Positions 41,777-51,192 are shown, numbered from the stretch's first letter. The stretch: DNA of 64,000 nucleotides from Cellulosimicrobium sp. Marseille-Q4280 (GCF_943181405.1 NZ_CALPBY010000006.1:124001-188000), one strand, 5' to 3'. Made by a program: numbers and translations. The notes: generated by a model not told the origin, from the letters alone.

Positions 41777-42568
41777 ATGAGCAGCGCGACCACCGCCGGA
41801 GACGGCACGATCCCCGCGGCGAGCGGCACAGCCGCCCGCAGCCACGACTTCCCGCTCTACGCGGGCGACCCGAAGCGCCTCACCGGGGTCCAGTGGGCGG
41901 TGCTCCTCGGGGCGTGGCTCGTGGCCGCCGCGTGCGACCTGCTCGTCGGCGTTCCAGGGCCGCCCTGGCTGAGCATCGTGGTGCGCGGCGTCCTGTTCGC
42001 GGGGCTGCCGCTGCTCGCCCTCGCGTGGGCCCTGGGCGGCGTGCGCGCGGCGTGGGGCACGCTGTTCCGCCGGGTGCGCGGTCGCGACGTCGGCCTCATG
42101 GTCGGTTTCGCGGCCCTCAACGTCGTCGTGACGTTCGCCGTCGGCCTGCTGGTCTCGTCGCTCTTCGACGCCAACCCGAACCCGACGGGCGCGGCGCTCG
42201 CCGACCTCGGCACGGGCGACCGCATCGCGTACTTCCTCAGCATGATCCCGCAGCTCGTCGGCGAGGAGGTCTTCACGGTCGTGCCGTTCCTGGCCGTGCT
42301 GACCCTGGCGACGGTCGCATGGCGGCTGGGCCGGCGCGCCTCGATCACCATCGCCCTCGTCGTCGCGGCCGTGCTCTTCGCGCTGATCCACCTGCCGACG
42401 TACGACTGGAACCTGCTCCAGTGCCTGCTCATCATCGGCGTGGCACGCGTCATCCTGTTCGTCCCCTACCTGCTCACGAAGAACCTCGCGGTCTCGGCGG
42501 GGGCGCACGTCCTCAACGACTGGACCCTCTTCGGCCTCGGGCTGCTCGGGGCGGGGACGGTCGGCTGA
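41777..42568 (+). CDS. CPBP family intramembrane metalloprotease
   Basis: 263 residues, about seven membrane helices. The CPBP (Abi/CAAX) signature is seen as QLVGEEVFTVVPFLAVL (Glu-Glu motif) and the two later His motifs FALIHLPTYDW and AGAHVLNDW. The usual EExxxR lacks its Arg here (EEVFTV), so activity is uncertain. CPBP proteins process prenylated proteins or provide bacteriocin self-immunity. ATG 41777 has AGGAG 7 nt upstream. Single gene. Confidence 0.85.
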   Translation: MSSATTAGDGTIPAASGTAARSHDFPLYAGDPKRLTGVQWAVLLGAWLVAAACDLLVGVPGPPWLSIVVRGVLFAGLPLLALAWALGGVRAAWGTLFRRVRGRDVGLMVGFAALNVVVTFAVGLLVSSLFDANPNPTGAALADLGTGDRIAYFLSMIPQLVGEEVFTVVPFLAVLTLATVAWRLGRRASITIALVVAAVLFALIHLPTYDWNLLQCLLIIGVARVILFVPYLLTKNLAVSAGAHVLNDWTLFGLGLLGAGTVG

Positions 42569-42586
42569 GGCGCCGACGGCCCGCGC

Positions 42587-42985
42587 TCAGGTCGGCGCGC
42601 CCGCCCCTCGGCCGCTCGCCGGGACGACGGCGGTGTGCACGCAGACCCACCGGCCGTCCCGCCGGACGAAGGTGTCGACCGACCACTCGTCGTCGCGGAA
42701 CGGCGCGCCCTGCCACGTGCCCGCCGAGACACCGCGCGCGAGGGTGACCGCGACGTCGTCGTGCACGCTCACGGTGACGAGCTGCGACGACATCTCCGTG
42801 TGGACGAGGTCGCCCGACGCGACGGCGGCCAGGAACGCGGCGCGAGGCTGGGCGTTCCCGTCCGTCCCCACGAGCACCCAGCCGGGATCGACGAAGCCGT
42901 CGATCGCCGCGGGGTCGTTCGCGACGAGCGCGTCCCCCCACGCGCGCACGAGGCCGGCGAAGAGCTCGGTCGCGTCGCGCGTCAC
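42587..42985 (-). CDS. SnoaL/NTF2-like (DUF4440-type) protein
   Basis: 132 residues with the NTF2-like alpha+beta cone pattern: LVRAWGDALVANDPAAIDGFVDPGWVLVGTDG, a central strand set, and WSVDTFVRRDGRWVCVHTAVVP, the typical C-terminal strand motif. Such proteins are small ligand-binding or isomerase-like domains of varied function. GTG 42985 overlaps the stop of the alkylation-repair gene by 4 nt, so the two are translated together. Confidence 0.75.
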   Translation of the reverse strand: MTRDATELFAGLVRAWGDALVANDPAAIDGFVDPGWVLVGTDGNAQPRAAFLAAVASGDLVHTEMSSQLVTVSVHDDVAVTLARGVSAGTWQGAPFRDDEWSVDTFVRRDGRWVCVHTAVVPASGRGAGAPT

Positions 42986-43698
42986 GGGGCGGCCCACGCC
43001 TTGCGCTCCGCAGGCGGCAGCTTCTCGACGGCGGCCCGCAGCGTCGCCCGGGGCATCGTGCCGGCGTGCTCGTCGAGGAACGCGCGGAACCGTTCGGGCT
43101 CGGCGTCGCTCACGACGCGCAGCATCCAGCCGACGCCCTTCTGGACGAACGGCTCGGGGTCGTCGCGCAGGATCTCCGCGAGCGCGAGGGTGTCGTCGAC
43201 CTGGCCCTTGCGCAGGAACGCGGCGGTCGCCACGACGGCCGTGCGCCGTCGCGGCCAGTCGGCGGCCCGCGCGAGCTCGTAGAGCGGGTCGCGGGGCCGG
43301 TCCAGGAGCCATGTCCCGAGCACCTGGTGCGCGGTGAGGTCGACCAGGTCCCACGCGTCGACGCGGTCGTGGCGCCGCAGCAGCAGCCCGACGAGCTCCG
43401 CGTGCCGTGCCGGGTCGACGCGGCGCGCGGTCGACGCCTTGCCCATGATCGAGCACGCGCCGGCCCGGACCTCGTGGACGGGGTCCTCGAGGAGACGCTC
43501 GATCTCTGCGACGGGCATCGCGAGCGAGCGCTTCGCGAGCGTGAAGACGTCGCCCATGCGCACACCGGCGAACGAGGCGTCGCCGGGGAAGAACCGCGCA
43601 TACTGCCGCTTCTGCTCGCGTGTCGCGAGCGAGAGCAGCTCGGCGCGGAACGTGGCGGCGTCGAGCGCGGGGGCGGTGGTCGTCGGGTCGGGTCGCAT
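42982..43698 (-). CDS. DNA alkylation repair protein (AlkD-like HEAT repeat)
   Basis: 238 residues, all-helical HEAT-repeat protein. MGDVFTLAKRSLAMPVAEIERLLEDPVHEVRAGACSIMGK, DRVDAWDLVDLTAHQVLGTWLLDR and PFVQKGVGWMLRVVSDAEPERFRAFLDEH match the AlkD family, glycosylases that remove N3- and N7-alkylated bases without base flipping. ATG 43698 starts 1 nt after the upstream SDR stop codon. Second gene of a three-gene operon with the SDR and the NTF2-like protein. Confidence 0.88.
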   Translation of the reverse strand: MRPDPTTTAPALDAATFRAELLSLATREQKRQYARFFPGDASFAGVRMGDVFTLAKRSLAMPVAEIERLLEDPVHEVRAGACSIMGKASTARRVDPARHAELVGLLLRRHDRVDAWDLVDLTAHQVLGTWLLDRPRDPLYELARAADWPRRRTAVVATAAFLRKGQVDDTLALAEILRDDPEPFVQKGVGWMLRVVSDAEPERFRAFLDEHAGTMPRATLRAAVEKLPPAERKAWAAP

Positions 43699-43699
43699 G

Positions 43700-44467
43700 T
43701 CAGCGCGGCGCCATCCGGATCGCGCCGTCGAGGCGGATCACCTCGCCGTTCAGCATGGGGTTCTCGACGATCGCCCGGACCAGCCGCGCGTACTCCTCGG
43801 GCCTCCCGAGCCGGCTCGGGTGCGGCACCTGCGCGGCGAGGGAGTCCTGGGCCTCCGTGGGCAGCGACGCCATCATCGGGGTCCGGAAGATCCCGGGCGC
43901 GATCGTCATGACGCGGACGCGGTGCTGCGCGAGGTCGCGCGCGAGCGGGAGGGTCAGGCCCGCGACGCCCGCCTTCGACGCCGCGTACGCGGCCTGGCCG
44001 ACCTGGCCGTCGGTCGCGGCGACCGAGGCGGTCTGCACGACGACGCCGCGCTCCTCGCCGTCGGGCAGGAGGTCGAGCGCGAGCATCCGCTCGGCCGCGA
44101 GCCGCACGACGTTGAACGTCCCCACGAGGTTGACGTCCACGACCCGCCGGAACGCGTCGAGCGCGTGCACGCCCTGCTTGCCGAGCACGCGCTGCGCGAG
44201 GACGATCCCGGCGCAGCTCACGACGACGCGGGCCCCGCCGAGCTCGTCGGCGACGTCGAGCGCCCGTGCGACGTCGTCCTCGCTCGTCACGTCGGTGGGG
44301 ACGAAGCGCACGGCGTCGCCCAGCGTGTCGGCGACCGCGGCCCCGTCCGACGACGCGAGGTCGGCGACGACGACGCGCGCCCCGGCGTCGACGAGCCCCT
44401 CCGCCGTCGCGCGACCGAGCCCGGACGCTCCCCCCGTCACGAGCGCCACCGTGCCGTCGATCCGCAT
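43700..44467 (-). CDS. Short-chain dehydrogenase, 3-hydroxyacyl-CoA dehydrogenase type 2-like
   Basis: 255 residues. Rossmann TGGASGLG at 12-19, [13 protein letters not shown], catalytic Ser/Tyr/Lys in [10 protein letters not shown] and [15 protein letters not shown], and [11 protein letters not shown], the pattern of HSD10/type-2 hydroxyacyl-CoA dehydrogenases in fatty-acid or branched-chain breakdown. AAGGGG precedes ATG 44467. First gene of the operon with AlkD and the NTF2-like gene. Confidence 0.9.
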   Translation of the reverse strand: MRIDGTVALVTGGASGLGRATAEGLVDAGARVVVADLASSDGAAVADTLGDAVRFVPTDVTSEDDVARALDVADELGGARVVVSCAGIVLAQRVLGKQGVHALDAFRRVVDVNLVGTFNVVRLAAERMLALDLLPDGEERGVVVQTASVAATDGQVGQAAYAASKAGVAGLTLPLARDLAQHRVRVMTIAPGIFRTPMMASLPTEAQDSLAAQVPHPSRLGRPEEYARLVRAIVENPMLNGEVIRLDGAIRMAPR

Positions 44468-44541
44468 GCCCAGCCCCTTCGCCGTCGAGCGGCCGCCTCG
44501 TCGCGACCCTCCCGCCAGCGTAACGAGGCAGGATGGGCCGC

Positions 44542-45024
44542 ATGACCCTCTACGACATCCCGTTCCAGGCGATGGACGGTTCGACGCACACCCTCGGCGA
44601 GCACCGCGACGACGTGGTCCTCGTCGTCAACGTGGCGTCACGGTGCGGCCTCGCGCCCCAGTACGCGACGCTCGAGCGGATGCAGAAGGAGTACGGCGAG
44701 CGCGGGTTCCAGGTCATCGGCTTCCCGAGCAACCAGTTCCTCCAGGAGCTCGGCAGCAACGAGGCGGTCCAGGAGTTCTGCTCCCTGACGTACGGCGTGA
44801 CGTTCCCGGTGGTCGACCGCGTGCGCGTCAACGGGCGCAACGAGCACCCGCTGTACACGGAGCTCAAGAAGACCCCCGACGCCGACGGCAAGGCCGGGCG
44901 CGTGACGTGGAACTTCGAGAAGTTCGTCGTCGTGCCGGGCGGCGAGGTCCACCGGTTCCGTCCGCGGACCGAGCCCGACGACCCGGCGGTCGTCGGCGTG
45001 GTCGAGTCGCACCTGCCGCGCTGA
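44542..45024 (+). CDS. Glutathione peroxidase family thiol peroxidase
   Basis: 160 residues from ATG 44542 (an in-frame ATG at 44533 adds three residues). Thioredoxin fold with the peroxidatic Cys in [12 protein letters not shown], the Gln in GFPSNQF and the Trp in TWNFEKF, the GPx catalytic triad with Cys in place of selenocysteine. [12 protein letters not shown] carries a second Cys near the resolving position. Such bacterial enzymes use thioredoxin or mycothiol. Divergent from the SDR gene. Confidence 0.92.
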   Translation: MTLYDIPFQAMDGSTHTLGEHRDDVVLVVNVASRCGLAPQYATLERMQKEYGERGFQVIGFPSNQFLQELGSNEAVQEFCSLTYGVTFPVVDRVRVNGRNEHPLYTELKKTPDADGKAGRVTWNFEKFVVVPGGEVHRFRPRTEPDDPAVVGVVESHLPR

Positions 45025-45037
45025 ACGACCTCCCGGA

Positions 45038-45043
45038 TACGCT
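45038..45043 (+). promoter_or_regulatory. Candidate -10 for leaderless MFS transcript
   Basis: TACGCT 6 nt before ATG 45050, no ribosome site, 13 nt after the peroxidase stop codon. Confidence 0.45.
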
Positions 45044-45049
45044 CGCCGG

Positions 45050-46273
45050 ATGACACGTCCAGCGGTCCGCGGGGGCATCCGTGAGGCCGCGGGCGGGATC
45101 GTCGCGCTGAGCCTCGCGACGTTCGTCGCGATCACGACCGAGCTCGTGCCGATCGGGCTGCTCCCGCTCATCAGCACGGACCTGGACGTCACGGAGTCCG
45201 TGGCAGGGCTGCTCGTGACGGCCTACGCGCTCATGGTCGCCGCGCTCGCCGTGCCGCTGACGCTCGGCACGCGGCGGCTCCCCCGCAAGGGCCTGCTGCT
45301 CACGACGCTCGGGATCTATACGCTGAGCAACGTGCTCGTCGCCGTCGCGCCCACGTTCGCCGTCGTGGCGGCCGCTCGGGCGCTCGGCGGCGCGTCGCAC
45401 GCCGTGTTCTTCTCCGTGAGCATCGGGTACGCGTCGCGGCTGGTCCGGCCGCACCTCACGGGTCGTGCTCTCGCGCTCGTGACGTCGGGCGCGAGCGCGG
45501 GCTTCGTGCTCGGCGTCCCGCTGTCGACCGCGCTCGGGGCTGCCGTCGGCTGGCGGGCCTCGTTCGCCGTCCTCGCCGGGGTCTGCGCCGTGACCACGCT
45601 CCTCATCGCGTGGCTGCTCCCACCGGTCCCCGGTGGGGGCGCTCCACCCGCCGACGCCGCGCGGTCGGCCCGGCGCGCGGCGCTCGCCGTCGTGGTGACG
45701 ACCAACGCCCTGACCTACCTCGGCCAGTACACGGTGTACACGTACGTGTCCGTGCTGCTGCTCGCGGCCGGTCTCACCGAGTCGGCGCTCGGGCCGGCAC
45801 TGCTCGTGCTCGGGGCGCTCGGGCTCGTGGGGACGGCGTTCGCCGCGGCGCGGCTCGACCACCGCCCGCGGCGCACCACGGTCGTCATGCTCGTGGCCGT
45901 CGGGGGCGGGCTCCTCGGGCTCGGGCTGGTCTTCCCGGGTCTCGTCGGCGTGCTGGTCGCGACGGCGGTGTGGAGCGCCGGGTTCGGCGGCGTGGCCTCG
46001 GTCTTCCAGTCGGCGGCCATCAAGGCCCACGGCGCCTCGCCCGACATGACCGGCGCGCTCGTCAACACGACGGCGAACCTCGGCATCGGCGGCGGCGCCG
46101 CGGTCGGCGCGCTCGTCCTCGCCGGGGCAGGACTGGACGCGGTCCCCTTCGTCGGGGCGGGGATGATCCTCGCGGCGCTGGTCGTGGTCCTCCTCGCGCG
46201 GCGCGCGTTCCCCGCGCTCACCGACGCCTCGCACAGCGTCCCCACGGCAGGACAGGGCACCCAGGACGCGTGA
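45050..46273 (+). CDS. MFS transporter, AraJ/drug-efflux type
   Basis: 407 residues, twelve membrane helices. VAITTELVPIGLLPLISTDLDVTESVAGLLVTAYALMVAALAVPL is the TM1-TM2 region of the DHA1/AraJ efflux branch; ALGGASHAVFFSVSIGYASRLV and LVTSGASAGFVLGVPLSTALG are the motif C area. Likely proton-coupled export of a drug or sugar. It follows glutathione peroxidase by 25 nt but has its own leaderless promoter candidate. Confidence 0.88.
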   Translation: MTRPAVRGGIREAAGGIVALSLATFVAITTELVPIGLLPLISTDLDVTESVAGLLVTAYALMVAALAVPLTLGTRRLPRKGLLLTTLGIYTLSNVLVAVAPTFAVVAAARALGGASHAVFFSVSIGYASRLVRPHLTGRALALVTSGASAGFVLGVPLSTALGAAVGWRASFAVLAGVCAVTTLLIAWLLPPVPGGGAPPADAARSARRAALAVVVTTNALTYLGQYTVYTYVSVLLLAAGLTESALGPALLVLGALGLVGTAFAAARLDHRPRRTTVVMLVAVGGGLLGLGLVFPGLVGVLVATAVWSAGFGGVASVFQSAAIKAHGASPDMTGALVNTTANLGIGGGAAVGALVLAGAGLDAVPFVGAGMILAALVVVLLARRAFPALTDASHSVPTAGQGTQDA

Positions 46274-46362
46274 CGCCCGCACGCTGCTCCTCGGCGTCGC
46301 GGCTCGGCGCTCTCGGGCTCGCGGCCTGCACCCCGGGTGCCGGCGGGGTCGTCCGCCCGACG

Positions 46363-47208
46363 TCAGACCGAGGCGTGCGCGCCGACGACCGAGAGGAGCT
46401 GCAGCTTCTCGTAGCTCTCGCTCCCGGGCACGGCGGTGTAGACCAGGAGCAGGTGCGACTGCTGCGGGTCGAGGAGCGTCTGGCAGTGCAGCTCGAGCGC
46501 ACCGACGTCGGGGTGGACGAACCGCTTGGTCTCGTCCGGGCGGTGGCGGTGTCCGACCTCGTGGGCGTCCCACAGCCGCCGGAGCTCGTCGCTGTGCGCG
46601 AGCGCGACGTCGGCCAGGCGTGCGGCCCGGGACCCGGGTCCCCGCAGCGTGACGACCTGGCGCAGCTGTGAGGCGAACACGAGGGACAGCCGGTCGTGGT
46701 CCTCGGGCGGGTAGAGCTCGCGCGACGCGGGGTCCGTGAACCACCGGTAGCCCACGCTGCGCGCCGGTCCGGTGTACGCGGTGGCGTCGCCGGTCAGCGC
46801 CACGCCGAGCGGTGACTGGCGCAGCGTCTCGCCCAGCTCGGTGACGATCTCGGCGGGGGTGTCGGTCAGGCGGTCGAGGATGCGCAGCAGCCCGGGGCTG
46901 ACGTGGTCGCTCAGCGCCCCGCGGGGTGGTGGCTGGTGGCCGGCGAGGCGGAAGAGGTGGTCGCGCTCGTCGAGGCTCAGGTGCAGCCCCTGGGCGATCG
47001 AGGCCACCATCTGCGCCGACGGGTGCGGGCCGCGCTCGCGCTCGAGCCGCGCGTAGTAGTCCGTCGACATGTGGCACAGCGCGGCGACCTCCTCCCGGCG
47101 CAGCCCCTCCGTCCGTCGGCGCCGGCCTCGGGGCATGCCGACGTCCTCCGGCTGCAACGCGTGCCGCCGGCGGCGGAGGAACTCCGCGAGCCCTGTCCTG
47201 TCGATCAC
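46363..47208 (-). CDS. XRE-type regulator with MmyB-like ligand domain
   Basis: 281 residues. N-terminal helix-turn-helix (about 25-85: GLRREEVAALCHMSTDYYARLERERGPHPSAQMV) and a C-terminal PAS-like MmyB domain (about 110-280, DTPAEIVTELGETLRQSP ... YRWFTDPASRELYPPEDH). Regulators of this type in actinobacteria sit beside the oxidoreductase they repress; here the divergent genes at 47457 and 48315 are the likely targets. GTG 47208 with AAGGAG 7 nt upstream is preferred to the longer frame, which runs through a repetitive region. Confidence 0.88.
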   Translation of the reverse strand: MIDRTGLAEFLRRRRHALQPEDVGMPRGRRRRTEGLRREEVAALCHMSTDYYARLERERGPHPSAQMVASIAQGLHLSLDERDHLFRLAGHQPPPRGALSDHVSPGLLRILDRLTDTPAEIVTELGETLRQSPLGVALTGDATAYTGPARSVGYRWFTDPASRELYPPEDHDRLSLVFASQLRQVVTLRGPGSRAARLADVALAHSDELRRLWDAHEVGHRHRPDETKRFVHPDVGALELHCQTLLDPQQSHLLLVYTAVPGSESYEKLQLLSVVGAHASV

Positions 47209-47261
47209 CGGTCGCTCTCCTTCGGCTGGGGTGTCTCCGTTGTACCGCGCCCAGCCGCCGT

Positions 47262-47318
47262 CAACCACGGCCTCCCGATCCCCCGCTGCGCCAGGGACGG
47301 ATCGGGAGGCCCTGGTTG
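47262..47318. promoter_or_regulatory. 20-bp inverted repeat, candidate operator of the XRE regulator
   Basis: Arms 47262-47281 and 47299-47318 match at 19 of 20 positions around a 17-nt loop, about 55 nt from the regulator start in the divergent interval. Confidence 0.5.
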
Positions 47319-47341
47319 CGGTCGGCGCCGCGACGGAAGGT

Positions 47342-47395
47342 GGCAGCACCGGCAGCACTGCTAGCACTGCCAGCACTGCCAGTACCGCCAGTACC
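47342..47395. repeat. 9-bp tandem repeat, six units
   Basis: Units of consensus GCCAGCACT fill 47342-47395 in the leader of the gene at 47457. Unit edges vary by one or two bases; length variation between strains would be expected. Confidence 0.85.
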
Positions 47396-47456
47396 GCCCG
47401 GCACCGTCCCCACCGTCTCGACAACCCCCACAGCCCCCCAGACCTTGGAGGAACCC

Positions 47457-48209
47457 GTGATCGCTCGACCCGCACCCGTCCACCAGCCGCCCGAGCTCGC
47501 CCTTCCCGACGCGTCGCGGAGCGCCAGCGCGACCGTCCGCCGGGTGCTCGGGCTGCCTGACCTCGTCGAGGTGTCCGCAGGGCGCGCCGCCGCCCGCCGG
47601 ACGCTCGAGCGCGTCGGCGGGCCGGTCGGCCTCGCCGTCGCCACCGCCCCGACGATCGCCTTCGTGGCCGCCGACGCCGCCGCCGGGCTCGGGACGGCGT
47701 TCGTCGCGCTGGCCGTCACCGCCGTCGTCGCGAGCGGCGTGCGGCTCGCGCGGCGGGAGCCGCCCGGGGCGGCCGTCGCGGGCCTGGTGGTCGCCGCGGT
47801 CTGCGCGACGGTCGCGGCCCTCGCCGGTGAGGCGCGCGCGTTCTTCCTGCCCGGCATGGTGCTGCCCGTCGTCTTCGTCCTCGCCTACGTCGTCTCGCTC
47901 GTCGCCGGTCGGCCCCTCACGGGCTTCATGGTCAACCGCCTGGCCGGCGGCCCCCGCGACTGGCCCGGGCACGCATCCCTGCGGCGCGTGTACACCGTGA
48001 CGTCCGTCGTCGGCCTCGCGATGGCGACGGCGAACCTCGTCGTCCGCGTCGTGTTCTACGTCGCCGACGCCCCCGGGGTGCTCGCCGCGATCCAGGTCGT
48101 GGCCACCTCGCTGTTCGCGGTCCACTTCGCCGTGACCCTCGTCGTCGCGCGCCGCGTGGCCGTCGCGACCGTCGCCTCGCCCGGCGCCCCGGCACCCGTC
48201 CACCGCTGA
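47457..48209 (+). CDS. DUF3159-like multi-pass membrane protein
   Basis: 250 residues, about six membrane helices in three pairs. RAFFLPGMVLPVVFVLAYVVSLVAGRPLTGFMV and RRVYTVTSVVGLAMATANLVVRVVFY have the pattern of DUF3159 intracellular-septation-A-like membrane proteins of actinobacteria. GTG 47457 has GGAGG 5 nt upstream. Divergent from the XRE regulator and followed by an SDR gene, so all three are probably one regulatory unit. Confidence 0.7.
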   Translation: MIARPAPVHQPPELALPDASRSASATVRRVLGLPDLVEVSAGRAAARRTLERVGGPVGLAVATAPTIAFVAADAAAGLGTAFVALAVTAVVASGVRLARREPPGAAVAGLVVAAVCATVAALAGEARAFFLPGMVLPVVFVLAYVVSLVAGRPLTGFMVNRLAGGPRDWPGHASLRRVYTVTSVVGLAMATANLVVRVVFYVADAPGVLAAIQVVATSLFAVHFAVTLVVARRVAVATVASPGAPAPVHR

Positions 48210-48314
48210 ACGTCACACCCCACGACGGACCGGTCACCCTGCACCGTCCGTCGACCATCTCCGCCGCGCGGCCCGCCCGTCGAGCGCGTCCGGACCGAAC
48301 CACAGGAGCTCACC

Positions 48315-49265
48315 ATGCCTCGCACACCGCACCTCGACCTGCCCGACCTGTCCACGCGCCGCGCCGTCGTCACCGGAGGGAGCGACGGGATCGGCCTCGG
48401 CATCGCGCAGCGGCTCGCTGCCGCCGGAGCCGAGGTCGTCCTCCCCGTCCGGAACCGGACCAAGGGAGAGGCCGCCGTCGCCCGGATCCGCGACGCGCAC
48501 CCATCTGCCCGCATCTCGTTGCGGGACCTCGACCTCGCGTCCCTGCGCTCCGTGGCCGCCCTCGGCCGCGACCTGCGCGACGAGGGTCGTCCGATCCACG
48601 TGCTCGTGAACAACGCCGGCGTCATGACCCCGCCCGAGCGCCAGACCACCGAAGACGGGTTCGAGCTCCAGCTCGGGACCAACCACCTCGGGCACGTCGC
48701 GCTCGTCGCGCACCTGCTGCCCCTGCTGTCCGCAGGACGGGCGCGCGTCACGTCGCAGATCAGCGTGGCAGCCCGGAGCGGGTCGATGAGCTGGAACGAC
48801 GTCAACTGGGAGACTCTCTACGACGGCCGGCGCGCCTACAGCCAGTCCAAGATCGCGTTCGGGCTCTTCGCGCTCGAGCTCGACCGGCGGAGCGGGGCGA
48901 ACGGCTGGGGGATCACCAGCAACCTGTCCCACCCCGGCGTCGCCCCGACGAGCCTGCTCACCGCGCGGCCGGAGCTGGGCCGCGACCGCGACACCCCGCA
49001 GATCGCGGTCATCCGCCGGCTGTCCCGGGCGGGGATCCTCCTCGGGACGCCCGAGAGCGCCGCGCTGCCGGCGCTGTACGCCGCCACGTCCCCCCAGGCT
49101 CGTGGCGGACGGCTCTACGGACCTGACGGGCCCGGCCACCTCGGGGGCGGCCCGGCCGAGCACCGCCTGTTCCCTCCCCTGCGCGACCCCGTCGAGGCGG
49201 GCCGTGTCTGGCGGGTCTCGGAGGAGCTGACGAGCGTGCCGCTGACCATCGCCGGGACGGCGTGA
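48315..49265 (+). CDS. Short-chain dehydrogenase, retinol-dehydrogenase-like
   Basis: 316 residues. NAD(P)-binding [12 protein letters not shown] at 20-31, LVNNAGVM, catalytic Ser in [10 protein letters not shown] and YSQSK, and the extended C-terminus of the retinol-dehydrogenase/DHRS-type SDRs that act on lipophilic alcohols or ketones. AGGAG precedes ATG 48315. Probable target of the XRE regulator at 46363. Confidence 0.88.
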   Translation: MPRTPHLDLPDLSTRRAVVTGGSDGIGLGIAQRLAAAGAEVVLPVRNRTKGEAAVARIRDAHPSARISLRDLDLASLRSVAALGRDLRDEGRPIHVLVNNAGVMTPPERQTTEDGFELQLGTNHLGHVALVAHLLPLLSAGRARVTSQISVAARSGSMSWNDVNWETLYDGRRAYSQSKIAFGLFALELDRRSGANGWGITSNLSHPGVAPTSLLTARPELGRDRDTPQIAVIRRLSRAGILLGTPESAALPALYAATSPQARGGRLYGPDGPGHLGGGPAEHRLFPPLRDPVEAGRVWRVSEELTSVPLTIAGTA

Positions 49266-49307
49266 GCGACCGCCCCGGCGGAGAGCTCAGCGGGCTGCGC
49301 GGAGCCG

Positions 49308-51032
49308 CTACATCATCGGCGTCGTCAGGGTCTCGCCGAGCGGGACCGTCGGGGACTCGAACGGCACCACGTCCTGCGCGCACGTGGCGCCGTCGGTCGC
49401 CTCGCCGTCAACGAGGTAGCGGGCCACCGCCTCCTCGGCGCACGCGCTCTTGCCGAGGATCGTGTGCCCCCAGCCCTCGACGGTCAGGACGCGCGCGTCG
49501 GGCCACCGGTCGGCGTACGGCTGCGTGAAGCCGTACGGGGTCGCGGGGTCGTAGCGCGTGCCGATCACGAGGACGGGCGCCTCGGTCGTCTGGTCCCACG
49601 GGCCGGTGAAGGCGTCCTCGTCGTGCGCGGCGATGAACTCGCACGGCGCACCGACCCAGCCGCGCAGCCGGCCGAAGTGCGGGTACTGCGCGTCGAGCGC
49701 GTCGACCTTCGCGGGGTACTGCCACGGGCGGCCGGGCGTCGTCGTGTCGACGCACAGGCTCGCGAGCGACCCGCCGATCGACGGGTAGTCCTCGGCGTAG
49801 CCCGCGCGTCGCAGGAGCTCGCCCAGCGAGGGCGCGGCGCCCAGGGCGCGCGGCTGGCGGGCCGCGGGCGGCGCCTCGACGGCGCCGCTCAGCACCGCGA
49901 GCTGCGCGAGCGTGAGGTCCAGGTCGCCCCAGGCGACGGGCTCGTACAGGTACTGGAAGACGAGCCCGACGGTGTCGGGATAGCCGATCTCGGCGGTGCT
50001 GCCGTCGGGCATCGGCGCCTCCACGGGTTCCTCGCGCAGGGCCGCGTACGTGGCCTCGACGACCTCGGCGGGGTCGCCGAGCGACGCGAGCGCGCACGTC
50101 GAGGGACCGGCCTCCTGGCACAGGCGCACGAACTCGCCGAACGTCTCCGTCGAGCCCGCCGCCTGGCCGATGCGCGCGCCGAGCAGCTCGTCCGAGCCCA
50201 CGCCCGACCACGCGTCGACGTCCATCGTGCCGTCCAGCACCATCGAGCCGACCCGGTCCGGGAACAGCGCCGCGTACGTCGCGCCGAGCACCGTCCCGTA
50301 CGAGTAGCCGAGGTAGGTGAGCTTCTCGTCGCCGACGGCCTGGCGCAGCAGGTCCATGTCGCGCGCCACGTTCGCCGTCGACGACGACGAGATGCGGTCC
50401 GCGGAGAACACCGAGCAGCTCGCGCCGAGCACCGCCATCTGCCCGAGGAAGCGCACCTCGTCGCGACCCGTGGCGGGGAACGCCGGGACGTCGGCGAAGA
50501 ACGCGTTCTCCCGCTCGGCGTCGCGGAAGCACGTCGCCGGGTCCGACGTCCCGACGGCGCGCGGGTCGAACCCGACGAGGTCGTACTCCGCGTGGACCTC
50601 GGGCGCGACGATCGACCCGCCGAGCAGGTGCAGGTTCGCGACGCCCGGGCCGCCCGGGCCGCCGAAGTTGGTGAACAGGCTCCCGACGCGCGCGTCCGGG
50701 TCGGTCGCCGGCAGGCGCGTCAGGGCGATCGTCGTCGTCCGGCCGTCCGGGCGGTCGTAGTCGGTGGGTACCTCGACGCTCGCGCAGTCGAACGCCTCGA
50801 GACCTTCGCCGTCGCACGGTCCCCACGGGATCTCCGGCACGGGCGCGTCGACCTGGCCCGCCGCCGTCGGGCCTCCACCACCGCTGCCCGACGGCGCGCT
50901 GCCGGTCTCGCGCGGTGGGTCACCCCCCGGCCCGGCGACAGCCGCGGCGGGCACACCGCCGAGGAGGAGGACCGCCGCCAGCGTGGACGCTGCGGCGCGG
51001 ACAGCTCGTGTCGTCGTCGATCGCGAAGTCAT
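49308..51032 (-). CDS. Secreted alpha/beta-hydrolase, tripeptidyl aminopeptidase type
   Basis: 574 residues with a signal peptide (about 1-36) and a Gly/Ser-rich linker. It has the SlpD/Tap layout: VPTDYDRPDG, the oxyanion loop NFGGPGGPGVAN, nucleophile LGYSYGTVLG, and the C-terminal cap with VLVIGTRYDPATP (Asp) and GWGHTILGKSACA (His). Such enzymes remove tripeptides from the N-termini of secreted proteins. The four Cys in the C-terminal half may form disulfides. ATG 51032 gives the signal peptide directly; the frame extends to 51068. Confidence 0.9.
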   Translation of the reverse strand: MTSRSTTTRAVRAAASTLAAVLLLGGVPAAAVAGPGGDPPRETGSAPSGSGGGGPTAAGQVDAPVPEIPWGPCDGEGLEAFDCASVEVPTDYDRPDGRTTTIALTRLPATDPDARVGSLFTNFGGPGGPGVANLHLLGGSIVAPEVHAEYDLVGFDPRAVGTSDPATCFRDAERENAFFADVPAFPATGRDEVRFLGQMAVLGASCSVFSADRISSSSTANVARDMDLLRQAVGDEKLTYLGYSYGTVLGATYAALFPDRVGSMVLDGTMDVDAWSGVGSDELLGARIGQAAGSTETFGEFVRLCQEAGPSTCALASLGDPAEVVEATYAALREEPVEAPMPDGSTAEIGYPDTVGLVFQYLYEPVAWGDLDLTLAQLAVLSGAVEAPPAARQPRALGAAPSLGELLRRAGYAEDYPSIGGSLASLCVDTTTPGRPWQYPAKVDALDAQYPHFGRLRGWVGAPCEFIAAHDEDAFTGPWDQTTEAPVLVIGTRYDPATPYGFTQPYADRWPDARVLTVEGWGHTILGKSACAEEAVARYLVDGEATDGATCAQDVVPFESPTVPLGETLTTPMM

Positions 51033-51157
51033 CGCCACCACCCGAACACGGACAGGCCGGACGTGCATCTCGGAGCGTCGTGCCCGGCCGTCGTCACGAG
51101 CACGACGTTCCCTGCCGCGAGAACGCCATGAGCGACGTCATACGGCCCATGACGACC

Positions 51158-51184
51158 TTCAGGTCGTGGTCGGCGCGGGGACGG
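51158..51184. repeat. Decayed half of the CACGACCTGAGGGTCG palindrome family
   Basis: About 25 of 27 bases match the right arm and flank of the element at 6744-6770, but the left arm is reduced to a short CGTCAT stub, so the hairpin is lost. It lies between the LysR stop and the hydrolase start. Confidence 0.6.
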
Positions 51185-51192
51185 TCGCGTGA

